From Gnetum montanum (lineage: Eukaryota; Streptophyta; Gnetopsida; Gnetales; Gnetaceae), in contig MNCI01000851.1 of NCBI GenBank assembly GCA_015680685.1, positions 249,619-313,618 of the forward strand: DNA of 64,000 bases. The letters run 5' to 3'. Positions within the stretch are counted from its first letter, which is position 1. Each line of letters opens with the position of its first letter. The notes beneath the pieces were generated by a model. The model worked only from the letters and a program-made list of their open reading frames with translations, was not told where the DNA came from and searched no databases. Positions 57,982 through 64,000 of the stretch are shown piece after piece. Both the position numbers and the translations under genes were made by a program.

Positions 57982-57986
57982 TTAAT

Positions 57987-58929
57987 CCTATCTTAACCCT
58001 TTCTCAAGAAGTCCTAAAATTTTTATGTTTAAGCCTCTTTTAACATTTCTAATGTTGAAAATGATATCCAATTTTAATCTTCACTTAATAAACTAGGAAT
58101 AAATTCTAGAAATGAATTGTGTACTAGTTGAATTGCAACATTTTGTGCAAACAACAATTTAAAGAAAACAACCATGGTGCTAACCTAATTAATCAAGGAA
58201 AACTAGGAAAACATGAGCCCTAGAAAAATGATGAAGAAAAAGGGATCTTAGAGATCCCAATCTCTTAGAGGCTTTTCAAGATCCTCATGATAGGCGTTTG
58301 GAGAAATGACCAGATTCAGATTGTTGGAGATCCTGAGAACATTCTCTCAGAAACATTGCACAATACGAGAGTTGACATTGGTCAACCTATTTCCACTACT
58401 ATTAACTGATGTTATGCTCTCCTGTCTAGTTTTGTTTTTATTTTTTAGATGGGGGCACATTTCTCTTTTGTTTCTACCATCTACGTTTTTAAAATGGAAC
58501 TACTTCATAGGGTGTAACTTTCTTGCTTTGAATTGCTACTATACTAATGTTCTTCTTCTTTTCAAATTTTATCTTTACTTTTGCATTCATGTTTCAATAT
58601 TGGTAGGAGATAATAAAAACTTCTTCTTTATTTAAGTGTGCTACAAAAAGAATGAGAGTTTGTATGCTATTACAATAAATTACTGCAAATTGTGTTGTCA
58701 ATTCCTTTGCTATTTTGATTCATCATTGTTTCTATAAGTAAATTGTAGTACAAAAGTGCATATTTATTTTGTTTTATAATTTTTATTTTGTAAAGTAATA
58801 ATTGCATTATGCATTTTCTGACTACAATGTACAAGTAGGCTAAGAATGAAATTGCATGGTACCTTCTTGTTTTTAAATTGTAGTTCATTTTGAATATGAT
58901 AGTCCCTTCATTGATCTATTCTACTTAAC
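57987..58929. other. AT-rich DNA with no recognised gene
   Basis: Reading frames such as 58306-58635 are Leu/Phe-rich without known motifs. No repeat boundary was found. Confidence 0.35.
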
Positions 58930-59420
58930 AAAGATTCTTTGAGGCTTCTTCAAACTTGCCCAAAATCTGAATCATTTTCATATAAATTAGCAAAGTCATG
59001 CATACCTTCCACGTGAGTAATGCTAAAACTCACTACATGCATCCTAGATAATGCATCAACCACCACATTAGTCTTCTCACTATTATTCTTAAGCACAAAA
59101 TTGAACTCTTGTGTGTGTCATTCACTTCATTTATATTGGACTTAATTTTTTTTTGAAAATTAAGAAATTAAATTTCTTTATGATTAGTCAACAAAGTGAA
59201 CTCCTTGGACAATAACTAATGCTTCCAATGCTTGATTACTTAACAAATACCATACAATTCCTTCTCATATACACTATATTTTTTCCTTGACTCATTCAAA
59301 TTTTTAAAAAAGAAAGCAACAGGTCTACCTTCTTTAGAAAGCATTACTCTAATGTTAAGTCTACCTACATCCACCTCCATGTAAAAAAGCTTATGAAAAT
59401 TTGGAATTGTAAGCACTAGT
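58930..59420 (-). pseudogene. RNase H relic of another Ty3/gypsy element
   Basis: Reverse text RPVAFFFKNLNESRKKYSVY then EKELYGIC, KEFTLLTNHKE, EFNFVLKN and VVVDALSRMH gives the order typical of gypsy RNase H (KYSxYEKELxA, TDHxxL, VADALSR). It resembles the more common Ty3 type rather than the Athila text at 52561. Stops are present. No LTRs can be assigned. Confidence 0.7.
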
Positions 59421-59523
59421 TGACTTCTAATTTTTACCTTTAATAAGTTTAAGCTTCTTTGGATCTCTAGTGTAGGGAAACTTCTACCAATTCTCTTGTG
59501 TTTTTCCCTATAAGCTTTTTTTT

Positions 59524-59959
59524 TGTAGGGTTTAAGCTTTGGAAAGATGTCTTAGAGGTCTAGGAGTTGTCTTGGCTAAGACTTTGGTTGTTATAAGACA
59601 CATCTTGGATTCATAGGAGATATATTATTTGAATTATAGTCTTCTTAGGGAAGATGTCTTGCAAATGAGGAGACATCTTGGATGAGACATCTCAAACAAA
59701 AAGGAGACATCTCACCCTCATGGGAGACATGTTAGTAGCCTCCAGGATTGACACGAAGACATTTGGAAACACTGGGAAATGTCTCGTTCAAAGCTTTAAC
59801 ATGGTATTTACAATGGGAAACAACTGAAAGAAAGTGGAAAAAGATAGAAACAATGTAAAAACTTCAAGTTGAGCTCATTGAAGGTTTTGTTAGGTTTTTA
59901 TCTTGTTTTATTAACAAATATATGGAGAGGAGATTTCATGTAGGTTCTTATGTTAAATG

Positions 59960-60002
<43 letters not shown>

Positions 60003-60371
60003 ACATATTAAGTGAGTGCATAGAGGTTACAGCTTCAAGGTTAATTGTGTTATGTGTTGATCTGTGTGTTTTGGTCTTGCTTATGTATTGAATTCTCAAT
60101 TCCAAGTTATGGAAGAGATTCTTCATTAATTGTGTCTTACATTAAGAATAGCCATTATGTGATTATAAAGCCTCATGCTCTACAACATTGTTTGAGTGAT
60201 TAGAGTGTTTTGAATGTTTTTTTTAGATTATGGAATCTTGTTGTAATCTTCTCTTTTGAATAATTAAAGATAGCTAGTTTTCTTATTTTCTAGCACATAA
60301 ATTATTTTTTCATAATATCTAAATTTCGTGTTGGAAGGTAACTTTAATATTAGAGTGAACTTGCTTTAGCA
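59524..60371 (+). repeat. probable 5' LTR of an unrelated Ty3/gypsy element
   Basis: Ends CTTTAGCA just before a PBS of the initiator-tRNA type; the start at TGTAGGGTTTAAGC is a guess. Contains repeated GAGACATCT/AGATGTCTT words at 59545-59790 and a (GA)n tract at 59964-60001. AATAATTAAAGA near 60260 could serve as a poly-A signal region. Confidence 0.4.
59964..60001. repeat. (GA)n microsatellite
   Basis: About 19 uninterrupted GA units. Confidence 0.95.
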
Positions 60372-60375
60372 TTAT

Positions 60376-60392
60376 TGGTATTAGAGTTTTGC
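60376..60392 (+). other. primer-binding site, initiator tRNA-Met type
   Basis: TGGTATTAGAGTTTTGC resembles TGGTATCAGAGC with C-to-T changes, the usual PBS of many plant LTR elements. It precedes a gag relic. Confidence 0.6.
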
Positions 60393-60436
60393 ATTAATTT
60401 TTACTTGGATTTGGTTGAGAATTTTGTCAATTTTAG

Positions 60437-61170
60437 ATGACACCTAAGAAGAAATAGGTGCATGCCCTACATCAAGACATGGAGAGAATGAAGTCTACCT
60501 TTCAAATCATGGTTGCTTGGTTGGATGATATTAGTACAAAGTTAGATAGAAATTTCTATTCTATCCATATTAATACATGTTAATTTGATTAGCATGCACA
60601 TTTAGATAAAGAAGTTTCGTAACTAGGTGAAGATAGAGCAAATGATGAGGAAGGATAATCTAGCTATGGGAGTGTGAAAACTTATTAATCAAGGATTCTA
60701 ATAAGAAGAAATCATATTTATTAGATGAGGATTCTATGGGCTCTAATAGTGGTAACTTCTTCTTCTCCAAGAAAGCTTGATGATGAGGATGAAGCAAGAC
60801 TTGCTAGAGTGTTCTGTAATGCTACTGGACCTTTGTTCATTAAGTTGAAGAATTTTAATGATGTAGATGACACCAATGTCTTTTCAAGTTGGTTGAAGGT
60901 ACTTGAGAAGTACTTTGAGTTGGAAGAGGTACCAAATAACTTAAGGGTATGTAATGCTGAATCTAGATTAGAAGGTATGACTTCTACTTGGTAGGAAAAG
61001 AAGTTCCAAGGGTATGAAATAAAATTTAAACAATTTTGACAAAGGAAAGAGACTATTATGAGTTAAAGTTCCTATGATAATGTAATAAGGGTGCCAAAGA
61101 ATTCTAAATCAAATTCTGTCATCTATTTTATCAAGCTAAAATAAATTGGGAGTACTATGAATAAGCTTTA
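60437..61170 (+). pseudogene. gag relic of an unrelated Ty3/gypsy element
   Basis: Starts ATGACACCTAAGAAG; early text ALHQDMERMKSTFQIMVAWL then DDISTKLDR. After several stops, the open frame 60725-60994 holds FIKLKNFNDVDDTNVFSSWL, EKYFELEEVPNNLRVCNAES and RLEGMTSTW, the standard start of a Ty3-type capsid domain (wL..le.yFe...v......a...L.G.a..W). Not related to the Athila gags here. No zinc knuckle or pol follows; text is lost after about 61170. Confidence 0.65.
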
Positions 61171-62449
61171 ATCTTTTTAGGAGGTCTCAAAATGACATAT
61201 TGATGAGCCAACCAAAGTTTGATGCTAAATTACCTTCATTGTTATCTTCATTGTAGAGATGTCATCTCATTTGGGAATAACCTATGAGTTATATCCATAG
61301 AGAAATGGTTTTAAAGTCAAAAAGATCATTAAGACAAATAACAATTAGATTCAAATTTAATTTAAAACTCCATACTTATGATTGTCACCCATAAGTAAAT
61401 TCAACAAAACTTCAACTTAACTTTTAATATTAAATTCAAAGATGGAATAAGTTGATAAAACCAAATTGAAGTTATATAAATGTATCATAAATATAGAAGA
61501 TTACAAAGGAGATGTCACCTAATTTATGACCTTACTTTGCTATCTCCACAATGCAACAACTTCACATCTTTCATACATCAATGTTGTTGATTGTCACAAA
61601 GCATCAACAATCATCCTTAAAATTTTTAGTTCATAAGAGGATTCAATTTGGTGTGGGTTCTCTTTTAAGTCTTCATCTCCTCCTAATACATAGTTTGAGA
61701 CTTTTATTTATACTTAAAGGGATTTACAATTGTATATATAAAAAATAACTATTCTAAGAATTGATTAATATCAAAAATTCAACAATAATCATTTTAGATC
61801 TTCATCAAATTGAGTCACCAATTTTGGGATCATCGATTACTAATTTTGATTACCTCTTTTATGCAAATTAATGTTGTGATTTCTTTTTGAGGTTATTGCT
61901 CCAGCAAAATCCATGTCATTGATCCATATTGTAGCCACTATGATCATTGATATAATTGACATTGATCTACATCACTCCCACAATTTCCTATGATTCACAT
62001 ATTTAAAAGAAAAATTAATACTTATCAATTTATATTGCAAAAATGTATTAGCTTAAATATATGAAAATAGAAAAAAATAAAGAATAAAAATGTTTGTTTA
62101 TAACATTAAAATCTAAAGCAATTTAGGATTTGACACAGCCCTTAACTAACTTTTGGCAAGTGCTTAGCCATAAAAGTAGAACCAAAATAAGGAAAAACAA
62201 GAATATATGTACATAGTTGTAAAGAAAAATAAGGTAAAATTATAATGAATATGCTACTGCTATATGCATAATATCATTTGTAGTCCAAAACTTAACACCT
62301 CTAAAGTATATTCATATAAATAAAAAGATCATTAATGCTCATAGTTTAGTATCAAAGTTCAATACACAACAATGAAGTATAAATTGTCCATAGTCACCAT
62401 AATGTTTAGACAACCAACAAAAAAATGTAAGATTAAATTTAAGGTTTAC
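61171..62449. other. AT-rich DNA with no recognised gene
   Basis: Short frames only; nothing with a motif I recognise. Confidence 0.35.
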
Positions 62450-63530
62450 ATCAAGCCACTGAACCAGCTTCCTCCTCCATATCGTCAAAGTAAGAGGGCT
62501 TTGCTACTTCATCACGAATGTGAGGGTGGACATGTTTCTCAATGTTTGGCATCCTTTTGTCCATGATGTTGAGGGTTAAGCTAACATTCTCAAGCATCTT
62601 GAGAATCTTCCTTTGTGTGGACTGGAGCTTGTGTAGTTGGACTTGAACTTCATCTTGAAATCCATGGAGCCTCAAGCACTAATGAAGAACCTAGTTCTTG
62701 AGATTCCTTGACGAATGAGCCAAACTTCATGTAGATTGTAAGAGAGCGGGCAAAGATGTCCTTCTTAAGAACTATAATGTGCATCTTTGTTCTTTTTTGA
62801 AGTTCAAAAACTCCACACTTCTAGAGGATTGCTAAAATGAGGAATGGAAAACATAATTTTAAGGTGTCATTATTATAATGATATATGAGATACCTGATTG
62901 GAAGGTAAGAAAAATTAGCTTCCTCCCAAAACTTTAATAACTTCATGAAATGGTGTGTAGGGCTGAGTACATAGGTCATATGGGTGGAAGGAAGAATGTT
63001 AGTGATAATCATCCTTTCCATGACATGGTATTTAGGGAGGAGATTAACAAAGTGCAAAACCTACATCTAAAGTCTCCTAGAGTCTTTATCCCTAATAAAT
63101 TAATGGAAGAAGTCATACTTCTCTTCTGTGCTTGCTTTTAGGTGAAAATATCCTCCTCGGCTAGGAGCCTAAACCACTCTTGTAGCTTAGCCTTTGTGAT
63201 CTTCACTTTTGTCTTCTAGATGAAAGACACCAAGTAACCTTCCAGAGGATTTACCTTTATTAAATGCAGTTTTAGGTTTTAGTAAAACTTCAAAACCTCC
63301 TCCTAAATAAACCAATTAATAGAGGGCCTTATGAAAGCCTTGCAAACCATGTGGTTAAGCCACTCGGACTAGTCAGCTTCATGGTGCCTTGGAGCAATTT
63401 TGAGCAATTCACTCATTGGCTCCTACAAAACAACCAAGATGTTCAACATGTTGAATTTATCAATGGTTTCTTCACGTAAACTCATACTTGCCTTTACTTG
63501 CTACTTAGTACTTATGGATTTGGACATTTT
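62450..63530 (-). pseudogene. degenerate ORF, possibly of retrotransposon origin
   Basis: Sense is minus. From about 63530: MSKSIS start, EWLNHMVCKAFIRPSINWFI, VLKFY and KVKITKAKLQEWFRLL, then after many stops a last open piece at 62675-62451 (DEVQVQLHKLQSTQRKILKM, MDKRMPNIEKHVHPHIRDEV) that looks helical. The FYxNLK and KVKIT pattern is loosely like the plant transposon protein domain in the env-like ORFs, but it is not clearly homologous to them. Function unassigned. Confidence 0.3.
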
Positions 63531-63951
63531 ATAAGGAAGGTTGCATGCACTAATGACAAAAGAAATAGAAAAAAAATAAGATTAACATCATTCTCTAAGT
63601 TTGGGAAAATTCAAAAAGGGCGATAAATCATCTTACCCTTCTTAGGAATGGTTAAAATGGGATTAATGTGGCATCCAAAATCCACTACTAGTCATGATCC
63701 CTCCTAATGAGTGTTGCAGATGAGGATGCATGGAGAAATGAAGGCCCTAACACTGTAGGTGGAAGCCCTAAATCTCACTACCCTCATTTGCAAAAATATG
63801 ACATTGTCAGCGAGGTGGTGTCTTTTATATTAGAGTTTCCATCTTACTCATTATGCTTTAATTTTTTTAAAATTTTAATGATGTTGATACCTATTGTGAA
63901 TTCTATATCAATTGTATCATTTTTGGTTGAACTTTATAGATCCATCGATAC
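63531..63951. other. AT-rich DNA with no recognised gene
   Basis: The frame 63707-63961 runs into the following LTR and carries no known motif. Confidence 0.3.
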
Positions 63952-64000
63952 TGATGAGTAACGAGGTATCCCTACGCTCAACCATATGAATATGAGCATG
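63952..64000 (-). repeat. L11: edge of another Athila-type LTR, cut by the window end
   Basis: TGATGAGTAACGAGGTATCC then CTCAACCATATGAATATGAG is the reversed 3' terminus of the LTRs above. No PBS lies to its left, so it is the outer edge of a 3' LTR (or a solo LTR) of a minus-strand element. The expected target duplication is GATAC (63947-63951). Confidence 0.8.

Overview
ORGANISM AND CHARACTER. This is nuclear DNA of a land plant, probably a seed plant with a large repeat-rich genome (a gymnosperm would fit, but the sequence does not prove it). The evidence is one plant-type leucine-rich-repeat receptor-like protein gene with an intron, plus many decayed Ty3/gypsy retrotransposons. These have LTRs bounded by TGATGA...CTCATCA and a primer-binding site matching plant tRNA-Asp(GTC), as in the Athila lineage. 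Apart from the receptor gene, nearly all recognisable coding sequence is retrotransposon-derived and broken by stops and frameshifts. LAYOUT. 1-2114: 5' end of minus-strand element A (gag, PBS, LTR), inserted in the integrase of an older plus-strand element B. 2115-7938 and 14953-15030: element B (integrase, 3' noncoding region, Athila-type env-like ORF), split by element C (7939-14952, 5-bp target duplication CCTTC). 15031-19400: single-copy-looking DNA with the receptor-like protein gene (16091-18747, minus), which contains a one-base assembly gap at 17620. 19401-23194: AT-rich DNA with a LINE-type fragment and a second one-base gap at 22809. 23195-32963: complete element D (TSD CTTAT). 33743-57981: element E, minus strand (TSD TTAAT), split by element G (37715-52840, TSD CATGG), which is itself invaded by minus-strand element remnants H1/H2 (43083 to about 52770). 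57987-63951: older Ty3/gypsy relics and unrecognised AT-rich DNA. 63952-64000: the edge of another minus-strand LTR. TWO FAMILIES. Family A (A, B, C, H1, H2) shows parts of gag, protease, RNase H and integrase, and in B and H2 an env-like ORF after pol. Family B (D, E, and the front of G) has gag followed directly by noncoding DNA and an env-like/coiled-coil ORF, with no pol at all. D and E share the same gag-to-noncoding junction, so pol was lost before they transposed; they look like a non-autonomous family that kept gag and the env-like ORF and would need reverse transcriptase and integrase from another element. MOST INTERESTING SIGNALS. (1) The pol-less gag plus env-like structure. (2) A U3-like cassette (arrays of short palindromes followed by a TATA box) about 440-510 bp upstream of the env-like start codon in D, E and H2, suggesting a separate internal promoter. 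(3) Conserved splice-like signals (GTAAGT, then TGATTRTAG directly before the ATG) between that promoter and the ORF. (4) A hairpin with an A-rich loop in the family A 3' noncoding region whose stem shows compensatory base changes. (5) A conserved purine-cored module in six 3' noncoding regions. No reverse-transcriptase core domain was recognised in the window.
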